Positions 45,280 to 57,498 are shown, numbered from the stretch's first letter. The stretch: 64,000 nt of DNA from Ctena decussata (GCA_963989385.1 OZ022513.1:20381928-20445927); one strand, 5' to 3'. The notes: generated by a model from the sequence alone, not told the origin. A program made the numbers and translations.

Positions 45280-46132
45280 CAAGTAAATCTTATTAGCCAG
45301 TCTCATGAGAGTGTAAGGTAACATAGCGGAGCTTGCAGTTTTTAGAGTGTGTTTACTCAAGGCTCACTGAATCCAATGTTGAAAGCCCAAACGTTCTCTT
45401 AATGGTGCAAGCGTTTCAACATATGAGCCCGTCCAGATAGAAATCGATCTTATGACATAAAAAATCGATTTTTAGGTTTTCTGTTATCTGAATGCGCATG
45501 CCATTATAGAACAAAAAGGTAAAAACCGTTTGAAGTTATCTAGATTTTTAAGGTTGTTATGGCTGTTTTAAACACACTGGTATCTAAGGAAATTTGCCAG
45601 AATTAATAACGTTACGTGACGTCATGTTATACTGTTATGGATAACGCCATTTTCAATGTTTTCCCTTGAAACGCATATCACTATTATTAACGTTAACACA
45701 GCAAGCGCATGTAATCAGTATGAGTAAATTTTGCAGTAACACAGCTCTAGACTTCGGTCCCACCCTGGGACATCTTAAGATATCTTGCCCCTGAGATAGG
45801 TAGAAAAGATGGAAAGGCTCCGGGTGTCATATACCAAGTATGATCCCTTTACCTCGAAAGGTAATCAAGAAATATATTTTCCGAAGAACAGCTTTAACAA
45901 GCCATAAACTTCGGACTGACCGACATGCTTAAGTACTGCCGTTCGCCCGTACGGACAATCCGGAAACTTCATATCTCGGGTGCTCCTATGGCTTCGAGTG
46001 CATACAGCAAAAAAAAACTTCAAAAGATATCTTTGATGTTTTAAAATACTTCAACTGTTTCTAAAGATGAGTAAGCAATTAGCTTAAAGTTTGTCATTTT
46101 CTTTTTGATAGAGCAAAGAATTTATTTCTCTG

Positions 46133-46444
46133 AACTGTTTAAAACCCGTAGATTTTACGGTAAAATACCTGGCAACCAGCTGCCAGTCCATTTCCCGTTA
46201 TTTTTACGGGCATCTGCCTGTAGATCATTTTTTTGAAATTACGATAAGGTAGAATTATAACTCAAAAATACCTTTACTGTGTTGAAAGGCTATAGAACCA
46301 AAACAGTATCTTTCTTATTCTGCTCTGTGACTCGGCGTGTTGATTCCTGCCAATCTTTACGGGCGCCCGTAAAATAGCGGGGAATGGACTGGCAGCTGGT
46401 TTCAAGGTATTCTATCGTAAAATCTACGGATGTTTTTTACAGTG
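46133..46444. mobile_element. CACTGTAAAAA-type palindromic MITE
   Basis: Inverted arms of about 65 bp: cgtagattttacgg, aaaatacctgg, aaccagctgccagtccattt on the left, mirrored on the right up to cagtg. Sequences of this look (CACTGTAAAAA, cgtaaattttacgg) are widespread in fish and invertebrates to my knowledge. Superfamily not assigned. Confidence 0.7.
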
Positions 46445-46719
46445 TGCAGGAGTCCTTCAGCAGCATTTTAACTTTTAAGAGTAGACAGCATTTTCGAAGA
46501 GCTACGTCGTCCGAGGAAGCAAAGAAGAAAGTCACAAAAGTTGTGTCCCTTTGTAAAAAGGTGGGAAAACATAAACATGTGGCATACGCCACGTCACTAG
46601 AAATATGACTTCTGTTCACCATACAATTTACCAGGCCCAAAGGCCGAGATTATATATGCAACTAGTTGATGCGAAGACTAAGTTTATTTGCATACAAATG
46701 ATTGCATGCATGTTCTATG

Positions 46720-46910
46720 AAAGTCTCCGTACTCCTATCACTTGTAAAATCGCCTAAACAAAAATTGTTTTGAAAAGCAGTTCAACCTTCATGATTGGTG
46801 AGAAAATGTGGGTTGATGAGCATATACTGTGCCAGAAAACTAGTTTCCCGCCCAGCACTGCAATATAAACAAAGGAAGACCAGACTTGTACGTTGTATTT
46901 TTACCATTTT
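46720..46910 (+). repeat. Dispersed repeat, member 3
   Basis: Ordered matches to 4845-5180: gtctccgtactcctatcac, caaaaattg, gtgggttgatgagc and cttgtacgttgtatttttacc. Confidence 0.4.
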
Positions 46911-47423
46911 GTTCAAGCTAAAAAGCTCGAAAGGAGGTACTTAAAACACTCAAATATTTTTTCAACCTTTTTATGTGAAACTCAGTGACGTTTTATTATG
47001 AGTTCCTCCCCTCCCGCTTTTCCACATCCACAGCTATGCCAGCTTTTGCTTAAACAGGAATTTCTTGATCATAGAGGCGTCTTTTTAGAAAGGGGACGAG
47101 ATCTTATATTTTCTTTGTCCGTAACAAAAATAAAATCGTCACTATTGTACACGGAAAAAATAAATATAAAAAAAAAACTATATAAGCTTAAGGAAAAGAC
47201 AAAACAACCAGACGGACTTTTGACTTAAACTCGCAATTTTCATCTCATTGGAGAGGGAATTGTAATTAGATCAAAATGGCTCAGGATCTCTGAAAACTGT
47301 GTTAAAATTGGAAAGCGTTTTGTCTTCCACCATTTACAGACATTACGGTTATGACGACACTTCTTTATGCCACCCTTTGCCGTTTGTCACCCGGCATTCA
47401 TCAGAGCTGACAGGCAGGAGAGG

Positions 47424-47588
47424 ATTGATTGTTTTGCGTTTAACGGCCCTTTGAAAGAGTATTTCTGTCTATATCGGGCCGTCTCGCAAGGAAATTATAG
47501 ACGAGAGAAAAATGTCCAAAACAAACAACCCACCCGCAACTACTGCAAGCACAGTAGGCCCTTGCCCTACAATGTTCCAAATCAGACT
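47424..47588 (-). mobile_element. SINE-like retroposon, 5'-truncated copy
   Basis: Same family as 27536-27771: body catttttctctcgtc, gggcaagggcctactgtgct, tail gttaaacgcaaaacaatcaat on the minus strand. The GC-rich head is missing. Possible duplication ggagagg/ggagaagagg is imperfect. Confidence 0.65.
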
Positions 47589-47918
47589 GGAGAAGAGGAA
47601 AACATCGCATTGGAAATTTACCTTCGACCTGGCAGTCTGTGGTATAGAAAACAAGCAGTGCATGAAAACTTGAAATTGCTTTTTCACAAGATTTTTCATA
47701 CATTTTGTTTGTTGTCTTGCAGTTTAGACTGAAAAAATGTTAACAATGTCAGTGAATGCATGAATAAGCTGACGATATTTGTAGGCCTATACCTAAACAA
47801 AGCTATTGGCTTGGATTTTTTTCCGTTCGGGATTTTACTTTTGATATTAATAATATAGTTATTACTGTTATTATTATTATTATTATCCAAGATTGAAAAT
47901 TATTTTCTCTAGATCCAA

Positions 47919-47988
47919 GCTGAAAATTTATGAACATGAACTAAAACGGGACCGCTGAAAATTTATGAACATGAACTAAAACGGGACC
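47919..47988. repeat. Perfect 35-bp tandem duplication
   Basis: The unit gctgaaaatttatgaacatg followed by aactaaaacgggacc occurs twice head to tail without a difference. Confidence 0.9.
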
Positions 47989-48599
47989 AGAACTGTCGCA
48001 AGTCTGAACCTTTTTTACGCATCTGCGAATAAAAGATTTTTTCAATTCATTAAATTCGGTTATAAACGCAAACTGCACTTTTGGTGATGCATAATGCTCC
48101 AAAGAATCATATTTCTGGATTCCTGGCAACAAATATGCGGCTACGGTGGTTTCCCACACAATTAAGATTCATATTAACGTTCAATCACATGCCGTGTGAA
48201 ACAGCGGGAAAATCGTCTGACGTAACGTCAAACTTTGACGTCATTTATCTCAGTTTCACGTCGCGTGTCATAAGGTCGATTTCTAGCTGGACGGGCTCAT
48301 ATAACACTTTAAGAACGAGCGGTCGCTGTGGAATTTAAACAAACGAAAAACAATGAGAGGAATTTTGCGTCTCTTTTCTTGTTTATACTATATATTAAGG
48401 TTTACGATAGCGAAATAGGTCCTTTTTAGGTTTCCCACCAAAATGACACAAATAATTTTCCTGCACTTTTATGGAAAATAACTGTTTAAATCTGAGTAAC
48501 CACGGTCATTTACAACAATTTAAGAAGTGCAGTGAAAACGAATTCGTACAGTTTTGGTAGAGTAGTGCTGACTTTATGGTGAATGGGTAGACCACCAAG

Positions 48600-48970
48600 T
48601 CTTTTTCCATTTTTTTTTCTAACAAAAAAACTTCTGTTGTGGTTCCCTGTGTAACATATTGTCTATGGGCTTCAGCAGTCTAGTCACCTGAGTAGCTGCC
48701 CATTTTGCTTCGTGTTTTGTTTTGTTTTGTAATTTAAAACATAAAATAGATAAAATAGATGTTGCTGCTGTTTTTAGTCAGAGTAGCTGTATGACCACCT
48801 GTTTGGGAAATAGATCCTCATTCGGTTTGTCGTGCGTATCTTACGTGAACTTGTGTCATATTTGCATGTGTGCTTCCTTCCCTTTTGATTTTAAGAGTGG
48901 GATGTGAGATTTGATTGTATCCATTCCTGATCATTGCCTATCTTTTTTACTTTTTGTAACTTTCTGGTTG
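48600..48970 (+). repeat. Dispersed repeat, 3' part
   Basis: Matches 39115-39460: cttctgttgtggttccct, gagtagctgtatgaccacctg, ttaagagtgggatgtgag, cattcctgatcattgcctatc. Confidence 0.6.
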
Positions 48971-49444
48971 CTATCCTGTATGTCACAACCCTTCCAATAT
49001 CGGGTCTCCTCTTAAAAAAAAATATTTCTTCCTGGTGAGACATTTTTTTTCTATAAGAGTTGGCGCCTATCGAGAAGGGAGGGAATGTCCTGGTTGCTTT
49101 TCATGAAAGTGTACCAATTTACCTTTAATCAAAAGATTCATCGTCTTTAGATGCTATGCTACATTTGCAATATATATGATGAATTTTATGTAATGCGCAC
49201 TTCTATCAAAGATGTCTGTCGCCTTTATAATGAATGGTTTTGATGTCCAGAATTAGACTTTAATCCTACATTGTCTGGAGATCGGATGATGAGTCATTAA
49301 TCTTGAAAACAAATAGTATATAACAGTGCAACTGAAATATGGTAATGTGACCCACTAATATCTAGGCAAGTAGTATCAGGATATTCAGTTTCAAAACATC
49401 TAAGTAAACCCTTATCAGTTAGCTGTAGCAGTAAAAAGCGAAAT
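48971..49444 (-). other. Intronic, no feature recognised
   Basis: AT-rich stretch within the long intron of the SLC16-like gene. Confidence 0.4.
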
Positions 49445-49675
49445 GAGCCGCGACACGAGAAAACCAACAATGTGGTTGTGCGCCGTGCGCAGACTCAGAT
49501 CAGCCTGGACATCCGCCTATTTGACAGACTCTTCGTTAAGTGCTCATAGGGTAGCTAAGAGTCTAAGCTACCTTGCGGACAGCGAACACTATGATCAGAC
49601 TGGGCGGATGCTCAGGCTGATCTGAGTCTGCGCTGGGCGCACAACCACATTGTTGGTTTTCTCGCGTCGCGGTTC
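49445..49675. mobile_element. Palindromic MITE, W4 family
   Basis: Full copy, flanked by AAAT on both sides. Intronic; the first of three copies within 2.2 kb. Confidence 0.92.
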
Positions 49676-49899
49676 AAATAAATATGCGTTGCGCGTATAC
49701 TAAGAGTAAACCTATTAAGCTAGAACTAAATTTTGTCAAAAGAGGCATAGAACCCTGACAATGAACAGATTTTACCTATCTGTGCTTTCTTGGCATGTGA
49801 CATTTTCTTTGAAAATTGCTCTAAGTTAACATGTTAACCTAAGAAACTTGCTGATTCTGGAACCTGCTGCGGCCTTAAAGTTGAGATCAAGGACACCGA

Positions 49900-50040
49900 A
49901 ATTGTCAAACATTTTCACTTGTCCCACCAATGTAGTTCACCTTAGTTTATTCAGATTTTCACTTGTCCCACCGATGTATCATGGATACATTGGTCATAAA
50001 AACTGAAAATTTGAATGAATGAACTAAGATGACCTTGACC
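49900..50040. repeat. Short hairpin with repeated ttcacttgtcccacc
   Basis: ttttcacttgtcccaccaatgta and ttttcacttgtcccaccgatgta are near-identical direct repeats. ttagtttattcagattttca pairs with tgaaaatttgaatgaatgaactaa to give a stem with loop. Confidence 0.5.
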
Positions 50041-50109
50041 TCTGTTTATCGTAGCATCTCATCCATTGACAATATCTTTAATTATGTGACCTTGCTTTTG
50101 CGGTGGCTG

Positions 50110-50300
50110 GAAACAATTAGTTAGGTGTTTGGTCCGCATGAAGTTTTACAAACCCATCATCGAATCTTCACAGAAAACAAATCATGAGTAAGACCTACGT
50201 TGAATCAGAGATGAGGACTCGACAGAAACAACATTTTGCGACACCTGGAGATTCCTGGGGTGTCAAACAACACAACTGACATACAGGAGAAGAATGAGTT
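50110..50300 (-). repeat. Dispersed repeat, 5' part, inverted
   Basis: In reverse complement matches 38505-38730: gttgtgttgtttgacacc, aatgttgtttctgtcgag, cctcatctctgattcaacg. Confidence 0.6.
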
Positions 50301-50505
50301 AAACCACGAATAACCAAGCAACAGACATGGCACTTGACAAGATTAACATGAACACATCCATCAGTCCCTTTAGGAGCTAGGGTGCAGACAAGGAGCCAAC
50401 ATCGATGCCGATGCCGACGCCACTGCCGTCGGGATCCATACTAAAGTAATATGCAACTCCCACACCACACCGCCCCTTCCCCTATCTCTGCTCACCCATA
50501 CATAT

Positions 50506-50730
50506 GAGCCGCGACGCGACAAAACCAACAAAGTGGTTGTGCGCCCAGCGCAGACTCAGATCAGCCTGGGCATCCGCCCAGTCTGATCAGAGTCTTCGCT
50601 GTCCGCATGGAGGAAGCTTAGTCCCTTAGCTACCCTTTAAGCGCTTAGCAAAGAGCCTGACTAGACTGGGTGGATGCCCAGGCTGATCTGAGTCTGCGCA
50701 GGGCGCACAACCACATTGTTGTCGCGGCTC
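50506..50730. mobile_element. Palindromic MITE, W4 family
   Basis: Near-complete copy lacking about 12 bp of the right terminal arm (cattgttgtcgcggctc). Flanked by ATAT on both sides. Confidence 0.92.
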
Positions 50731-51364
50731 ATATGGTTAAGTGACATGAATGTACCTTTCGCTATTGAAACACTGGTTTTAAGTTTCTATTCATTCATCA
50801 TTGCCCTCTCAATTTCAAATATTATTTATCTAGACAAGACGTAAAGTCAGCATAATACTCAAATTGTCGCCCATTGGTATTAAGTGACCCAGTCATAGGT
50901 CCGTTTCAGTAGGTATGTGTTTGTTTTACCTGTAACTGAGAATAGTACATTAGTACTGATATAAAAGAAATCATGATAGTTATGTACATTATTATAAAAG
51001 TGGACCCCCGCTGACCAAAGTGACACACCGTGTGTTCTGTAGCAGAAACAATATAATTTCAAACGTTGACTGCAATTTGCGGATATATTTCTCACATAAA
51101 ATGCAAAAGCGATTTTCTGGTACATTCTGGAATTTACATATTCATGTTTTGGTAATGACCCAGTTATAAGTTTGAGGTATGCTGTATAAACCTAAATCAA
51201 TGAACCAAAGGCTTATAACTGGGCCAGTGAAAAACTCTTGATTCATGATATTTTTTATTTATTAACTGTCTTCTAACAATGAAGTGTTCATCTATTTTGT
51301 TAAAGAAAATATCATGTCCTTTCATAGATTGCTTTATCACACATACATTTTCATAATTATAATT

Positions 51365-51600
51365 GAGCCGCGACACGAGAAAACCAACAAAGTGGTTGTG
51401 CGCCCAGCGCAGACTGAGATCAGCTTTTGCATCTGCTTCGTCTGATCAGACTCTTTGCTATTAGCTTCAAATGTAGCTATGGGCCTAAGCTATCTCCATG
51501 CGGCCAGCGAAGATTCTGATCAGACTGGGCGGATGCCCAGGCTGATCTGAGTCTGCGCTTGGCACACGACCACTTTGTTGGTTTGCTCGTGTCACGGTGC
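51365..51600. mobile_element. Palindromic MITE, W4 family
   Basis: Full-length with a worn right end (gctcgtgtcacggtgc). Left flank AATT; right flank no longer matches. Confidence 0.88.
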
Positions 51601-52757
51601 ATATTACATAAAATGCGCTGATTTTAAAATTAAAATGATTTCACAGATTGACAGATTTTTTGCCACATGCCATGCATTACATGAACGGTTGGCGAAACCA
51701 TCCACACACTGTAGTTAAATAACGAAGTCAGTCGCATTACTTTATTCTCATGAGATCTAATTAAGAAAATGAATCGTCACACTTATGTCTGTGATGAGTA
51801 ATAAGAGAGATGGTAGCTCAGAAAGAACATGAGTACAACTTGTAAAGACATCGACATTCTTACAACTGTGCCATAAAGACACATATCCCATTTCAATTTT
51901 CCAAAGCTTTCAGCTAATTTTCAAGCCAAAATACTAGCTGAAGTAAGAGACCCATGGCAAGCACCAACAGAAAATGACAGATTTGGCTGCCAGGTCACAC
52001 TTAATTAGCATGTGTCAGTCTGTATTAGCATGAGGTCTCTCGTGTTAAATTGAGGTCATCTGAGTAGGCCCACTTTGTCAATTCATATGACAAACGAAAT
52101 ATTCTTTATAAAATATATTAATAACAATTAATTTATAAATTGTTGTACTAAGGAAAACATGCATACATGTAATACACTGTTAATCTACTGAAATATTATT
52201 CTCATTTTTAAACATGACCTTAATAAGAGTGAATGCATAGAAATAAGGATGGATTGTTGTTGACTTAAGGTAAATGGATACACCATCATGCCGTTTTCGC
52301 CATTTTTACAACAGCATTAAAACTTCTTATTTTTGTCCCTGGACAATATAGCGCTGTCCCAATATAGTCTACAAAAAATTGCCCCTAGTAGTAGAGGAAA
52401 TTATTTCCTTTAAGCGTTTACCTTTATTGAGATGAGAGGCAAAACTGAAAATGGTAGAGTTGCCTACCTATTATTGTGTTTACCTCCAATATACTATTTC
52501 ATTTTTGCCCCACAGCCCCCTCCCCCTCCCCCTCGCGCCCCTCCCCCGCCCGCACCACAGACACACACCATTCACACATTTAATGTGATTCAGCTCTTAA
52601 AATGAAAAACGTGTTTCCTTTCTCGAGATTTTTCCTTTCAAAATGACTCTCGTTTTAGAAAAGTTTAGTTGTCAACAGGGACAAACAGGAAACAAGCAAG
52701 TGGTTTCCCTTTGTAAAACTTAAGAATCCGGTGTATCCGTTAGCCTTAAAAGCTTAC
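51601..52757 (-). other. Intronic, no feature recognised
   Basis: 5' part of the long intron of the SLC16-like gene, starting with the donor GTAAGC at 52757. Contains a C-rich tract at 52512-52552. No other feature. Confidence 0.5.
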
Positions 52758-52901
52758 CTGCCAAGGCCCCGAAAGTAAAGAACAGGAAGTATAAACTAGG
52801 AGCAAAATAGCTGACAGATAATCCGATGCCTGAAATGGCTCCTCCAAGCATTATGACTGGCCGGCAACCATATTTATTTGTAAGCATACTGGATATTGGA
52901 C
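52758..52901 (-). CDS. SLC16-like transporter, 144-bp upstream exon
   Basis: Acceptor atcttttgctag precedes 52901, donor gcagGTAAGC follows 52758. The exon is 144 bp with phase 1 at both ends, matching the phase of the next exon. It encodes PISSMLTNKYGCRPVIMLGG and then a hydrophobic TM3 (SGIGLSVSYFAPSLYFLFFT). The motif N-K-x-G-C-R-P-V between TM2 and TM3 is typical of SLC16 proteins. Splicing joins FGALA to GVGLGLAYIP in the central exon. The preceding exon (N-terminus, TM1) was searched for up to 64000 and not found. Confidence 0.9.
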
Positions 52902-53005
52902 CTAGCAAAAGATAAAAATGAATTAAAACATAAAAAATAAGATACATTGTAAATTATCCCCGTTATTAATTAATTGCTTTATACTGAAATATCACAACTG
53001 AATGA

Positions 53006-53172
53006 GGAGCGGCTGTAGTATAGTGGATAACACTCCGGACTACCAATCCAGGGGTCGCAAGATCGACCCCCAGCTTCTCCGGTCTTTCGGATGAGACTTT
53101 AAACCGAGGCCCCGTCTCCATATGACCTCGTTGTTGGTGGGACGTTAAACCCGAGTTCTCTCACTAACTCAC
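53006..53172 (+). mobile_element. tRNA-derived SINE, short family, copy 1
   Basis: The tRNA-like head ggagcggctgtagtatagtg has an A-box (ctgtagtatagtgg), and gatcgaccc serves as a degenerate B-box. The body cggatgagactttaaaccga and gacctcgttgttggtggg follows, then a tctctcactaactcac tail. A perfect 14-bp duplication TCACAACTGAATGA is at 52992-53005 and 53173-53186. Confidence 0.85.
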
Positions 53173-53186
53173 TCACAACTGAATGA

Positions 53187-53565
53187 AGAATGTTTACTTG
53201 ATCATATGAAAATAAACGCATGGCTGTGAAAAGGGTGATGTATCATTTAAGAAATATACTTGGAGGATCGTGCAGGAGTGCTCATTTAATATGAATGACC
53301 ACAAGTGCAAAAATCTGTTCCTCATATGACCCTTTACAATGGGATTTTATCGCCTCCAAACTGTGCACAATTTCGATAAGAAAATGCATTGCTGACACGG
53401 TCGTTGTCAATGACATTACATGTTTGCACAAAAATTTATTACGCGTGCGTTCTTAAGATTTTTATGACGCGACGTTATCCACTGAATATCAGCGACGTCA
53501 TATGATAAACACATTTTTAGTATAAAGTGTATAAGTATGAGACACAATTTACATGTATGACACTA
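53187..53565. other. No feature recognised
   Basis: Spacer between a SINE and the foldback element; upstream-intron sequence of the SLC16-like gene if its first exon lies outside the window. Confidence 0.3.
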
Positions 53566-55309
53566 AACTCCGTTCATTAATTCTGAAACTGGGTTTTTCG
53601 CTGCTCATACTTTTATAATCTAATAAATCCAGATAAGACTGTGCATAGTGATAATGCTAAACTTCCGCCGATTTCTCATCAATGTGTCCAGTGACTCTGA
53701 CTTTCGTATGATGCTGGGCTAACCTGCACGAAAATGCAAATAACACATTTTCAACCAGAGACTAAGTCCATCGGACAGGTTGGAAACGCCTTTTAATACC
53801 ATATAAAGTGGTCACTATAAATAGTTTTGTGTACGGGTGTGGTTAGTATTCTAACACATGTTCTGCGCGTGCGAAATCAGTCAGCGTGACAACAAGCTTT
53901 TCATCTAGATAATTCTATCTCGATTTGAAATTGATCACACCGCATAAATTTACACTGGACAAGGTTTTCAGTGTTTTACCGTAGTCCTCACCACCGACAA
54001 ACAACGTCTGAACGACGTTATATCAGCGTCCGTGCGGCGTAATGATGTTCACTGGCGCTACTTTAACGCAACTATTACAGCTTTCCGCAGTTTCTAATAA
54101 ATTTCTGAATTTCCAAACATTTAATACAGAGGTTGCGTTAGAATTGCGAAATTAAATACAACGACCAAATCGTGCATCTCTTAAATTATTACAGCTCCCC
54201 TCAATCGATCTGCTCCTCCTCCCCCCCCCCCAACCAAACTCTAAAAAAAGAAAAATAATCCCCCCCCCTCACCGCACTACCTACAACCCCTCCCCCATTT
54301 GTCTACCAGACAAACTCCCACCCCTCGATATGACCCCCTCGCAAACATAAACCTTATTCAGTCTACCACCCGAACCTCCACCCTAGTATCTAGACACGCT
54401 ACCCCCCTCGCCCCCGCCCCCACCACTTTTCAACAAACCACTATTCCCTCGGTCTATCACCCGACCTCTACACCTCGACACTAACAATATATACGCAAGG
54501 AAGATCTCAATGTAAATACTACATCCTCGAACCTCACGGGCTTGCGAAAACAGGAGGCAGTCTGATCAGAGTCAAACGGGGTAGAAGTCAACCTCACGGT
54601 ACTGAGTTTAAGTAAAAGCTGAGAGGTTCACATATTTGATTTGCGTCATCTGGAAAGGATATTAAGTCATGTGCATACTGTTACTACTCAACTGTACAGG
54701 CTTTTCACTATGATCTCTTTATATTGTCTAAGAAAGTTAATGCAAAAATGTAGACTCTGATATGACTGCACAGTCTGAGCCTTCTCTGTTTGTACAATAC
54801 AAGGGTACCTTTTCACAAGCGTGCAAATCAACTTGTCCTGGCCTCAATGTAGGGAATATATACGCGAAAGCTAATCTGAGCGTTTGCTTTTCGCACATCC
54901 GATGTGTGGCTGTGTGGGCACAGAGGAAAAAATGTAGCTCATGCAGTATTTTTTAAGCAGCCGGGTTTCAAAGCGTTTTTTTCTGGAATCATCCTTCGTG
55001 TGACTTTGCTGGAGGGCCAACACTTATTATCCAAATGACCAGCGTGATATCCACGTGGAAAGTATGTGAATATGTATGACTTTAGGCTGTCAATTTTCAT
55101 CAAATGCTCTTAGTTTGCGGACGAGTTTTTGAAATTTGCTGTTTCACGCATGTAACTACAGCATCAGGCGCCAGGCTAAGGTACATGAGACCTTTATGAG
55201 AAATCGGCGGAAGTCGAGCTTTATCACTATGCACAGTCTTACTTTCATTGATTAGCTTATAAAAGTATAAGCAGCGAAAAATCCAGTTTCAGAATTAATG
55301 AACGGAGTT
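53566..55309. mobile_element. AACTCCGTTC foldback element, 1744 bp, TA site
   Basis: About 130-bp inverted ends: AACTCCGTTCATTAATTCTG, cataagtataagcagcg-type and tgcatagtgataa plus cttccgccgatttctcat are mirrored at 55185-55309. TA flanks both ends (53564-53565, 55310-55311). The interior has a pyrimidine/proline-rich tract at 54200-54490. A left-end fragment of the same family is at 3833-4066. No transposase. Confidence 0.75.
54200..54490. repeat. C/T-rich low-complexity tract
   Basis: Irregular runs of C with short (ctctaccccctc) words. The 61-codon Thr/Pro-rich frame here is a composition effect. Confidence 0.7.
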
Positions 55310-55311
55310 TA

Positions 55312-55759
55312 GTAGATTGTCTTCTACCTATCAAACTGACTATAGTTTTGTTAGGATTTTACTATAGTATTGCAAGGCTTATTATCTGAGCCTTGGAAAA
55401 CTATGTCATGTCAAACTCCTCCGTATATCAGAGTTTCTTTAGTGCTAAACTGGACCTTAAACCCATTAGCTAATTGGTTTATGAAACATTAGGTATTCAA
55501 GCACTAGTGATGTTACAACTATTTTGTTAGCAATAATTAATATTTTCATACCAAAAGTATGAGCCAATGTCTGAGGGATAACTATTTCGTCGCTAAGCGA
55601 CACAGTCTTTTTTCCCTTCCAAAAAAAAAAATAAAAAATAATAATCTCAAAAATCGAACTATGTCATGTAAAAAGGATCTATCTATGTTTCTGGAATGAA
55701 AACCCATCTTTCAGCAGACTTTCATAGGGCTTATTCATATACATGTAATATATATCTGT
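55312..55759. other. No feature recognised
   Basis: AT-rich with an A-run at 55620-55640. Confidence 0.3.
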
Positions 55760-55998
55760 GGGCCTCGACACGAGAAAAGCAACAAAGTGGTTGTGGACCC
55801 AGCGCAGACTCAGATCAGCCTGGGCATCCGCCCAGTCTGATCAGAGTCTTCGCTGTCCGCATGGAGGCAGCTTAGACCCTAATCTTCCAAAGCTTTAAGC
55901 CTACACGAAGTTTCTGATCGGACTTGGAGGATGCCCAGGCTGAGCTGAGCCTGCGCTTGGCGCACAACCACTTTGTATGTTTTCTTATGTCGCAGCTT
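55760..55998. mobile_element. Palindromic MITE, W4 family
   Basis: Diverged but full-length: gggcctcgacacgagaaaag to tcttatgtcgcagctt. Interior cagatcagcctgggcatccg and cgcacaaccactttgt intact. Confidence 0.88.
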
Positions 55999-55999
55999 A

Positions 56000-56386
56000 T
56001 ATCTGAAGCAGAATTTCAAAAGACTGGTACTGATATATGTAGTACCAATAATTAGCATGCATGCCCACGGGGACAATCTGCTTGATCCATCTTAGTCAGG
56101 CAATCATATTCGGCTTACTTTTGTTGTTTCTTTCGCACCACTGATGATAATTACGACTTACTTGAGACATCCTAACCTGGTTTAATCTGGCCATCTTAAT
56201 GCCTAACGGCGATCGTGAGACAGAAAATCATTCTTCATTTCGTTTTTTTCTACTCTGCATGACTCAAGTGCATATTTTCATTTTTGTCATGCCTTTAGCT
56301 ACGCAACTGGGCTCATGGGTTATGGCGAGCTAGCGAAGTCTTGCATACGCATCTGAAATTGTCTTACCCTGTCAATCAATTAAGCA
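56000..56386. other. No feature recognised
   Basis: Spacer; no gene or repeat identified. Confidence 0.3.
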
Positions 56387-56813
56387 ATACACAGTTCCGA
56401 GCCACACCCAGAATGTCACACAAAATCACATGATATCGTATATCTGGCCAATGCAACGACAACTTAGCACGTGACATAGTCTCACAAACAAATCGCACGT
56501 GGTCAATACCAATATAAGTCCGTGATTTTACCTTTCAGTTAATGAAGGGATATACACCTGTTTAAAGAAAACAAACTAACACCACTTTTAATAAATTTAC
56601 CCTGCTTTGCAAGAGCAGAACGCATCGGAAATGCACGATGCGCCAACTGCCAGGTGTAGGCCACGAGGAGGCTGATTCTTGCCATAGATCGCCAACATTT
56701 AGCAGACACTTGCATTTGTCATTTGTTTTTCCGCCATCTTTGTGTAAGCTTGTGAGACATAGTAACAGTAACTAAGCAGGCGGAGCTTAGCGGCTATTCT
56801 CGGAACTGTGTAT
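56387..56813. mobile_element. MITE-like element with 15-bp inverted ends
   Basis: ATACACAGTTCCGAG at 56387-56401 is perfectly mirrored at 56799-56813. The 427-bp interior is non-coding. No sure target duplication. Confidence 0.5.
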
Positions 56814-57498
56814 CCTTGCGGGTCTCTCAAGGATATCGCAATCAATGGTGAAATGGTAAAGACTAAAGAAGGCTGTTTGGGTTTCCTGACCTAGATGTGT
56901 GCATCACGGGCCTGGTTTGGCCACAAATTTCCTGAGGCTCAAGCCTTAACTGACTGACATGTTAATTAAACGTGGGTTGACACGGCAGACAGTGGCAGAG
57001 TTGATTTCCCGCAAAAATATTCATTTACCCAAAAACAATGTGGATGGGTGCATAGTTTTCAGAGTGTATATGACAACTACAAATTAACGTCTTTCTGACA
57101 TTAATGTGGTTTGAAATTCTTGGCAGTCGGTGAAAAATAAAGAATAATGTTTCCTAAGCCTGTCATGTATGGACAGTATTTATTTTCTGCTTCAAACCTT
57201 TCAAGATTGCTACCCATTAGTTTTGAGAAAACAATGAGAGTTTAATCAGTGTGCGGTAAATTATTTAATGATAAATGAGGATGACTCTTCTACCAAGCAC
57301 ATAACAGTCTTAAGTGTACAGAGTACGTATAAACTAAAAAAAAGCAAGTTGTTGCCTTTAATTAGTGCACGTGCTTTGTGAAATAAGGCTAATGCACAAC
57401 TGCTGTTCCTTTAGATGACATAGAAAAAAATTCATACTCATGTTTTCAACCTTAATGTCTTCTATTACGCAATGAAGTTGGTCAGGATGTACACAATT
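56814..57498. other. No feature recognised
   Basis: AT-rich spacer; no gene identified. Confidence 0.3.

Larger units (their letters stand above)
45424..48299. mobile_element. DNA element, 2876 bp, TA site, containing nested insertions
   Basis: Inverted ends TGAGCCCGTCCAGATAGAAA and TGAGCCCGTCCAGCTAGAAA (complement of the right end) match over about 36 bp with two differences, flanked by TA on both sides. The interior contains a CACTGTAAAAA-type MITE (46133-46444), a SINE fragment (47424-47588) and a 35-bp duplication. No transposase frame. Lies wholly in the long intron of the SLC16-like gene. Confidence 0.7.

Noticed and set aside
54299..54484. Thr/Pro-rich ORF as a mucin-like fragment
   Set aside because: Lies in a C/T-rich low-complexity tract inside a foldback element; no signal peptide or repeat unit.
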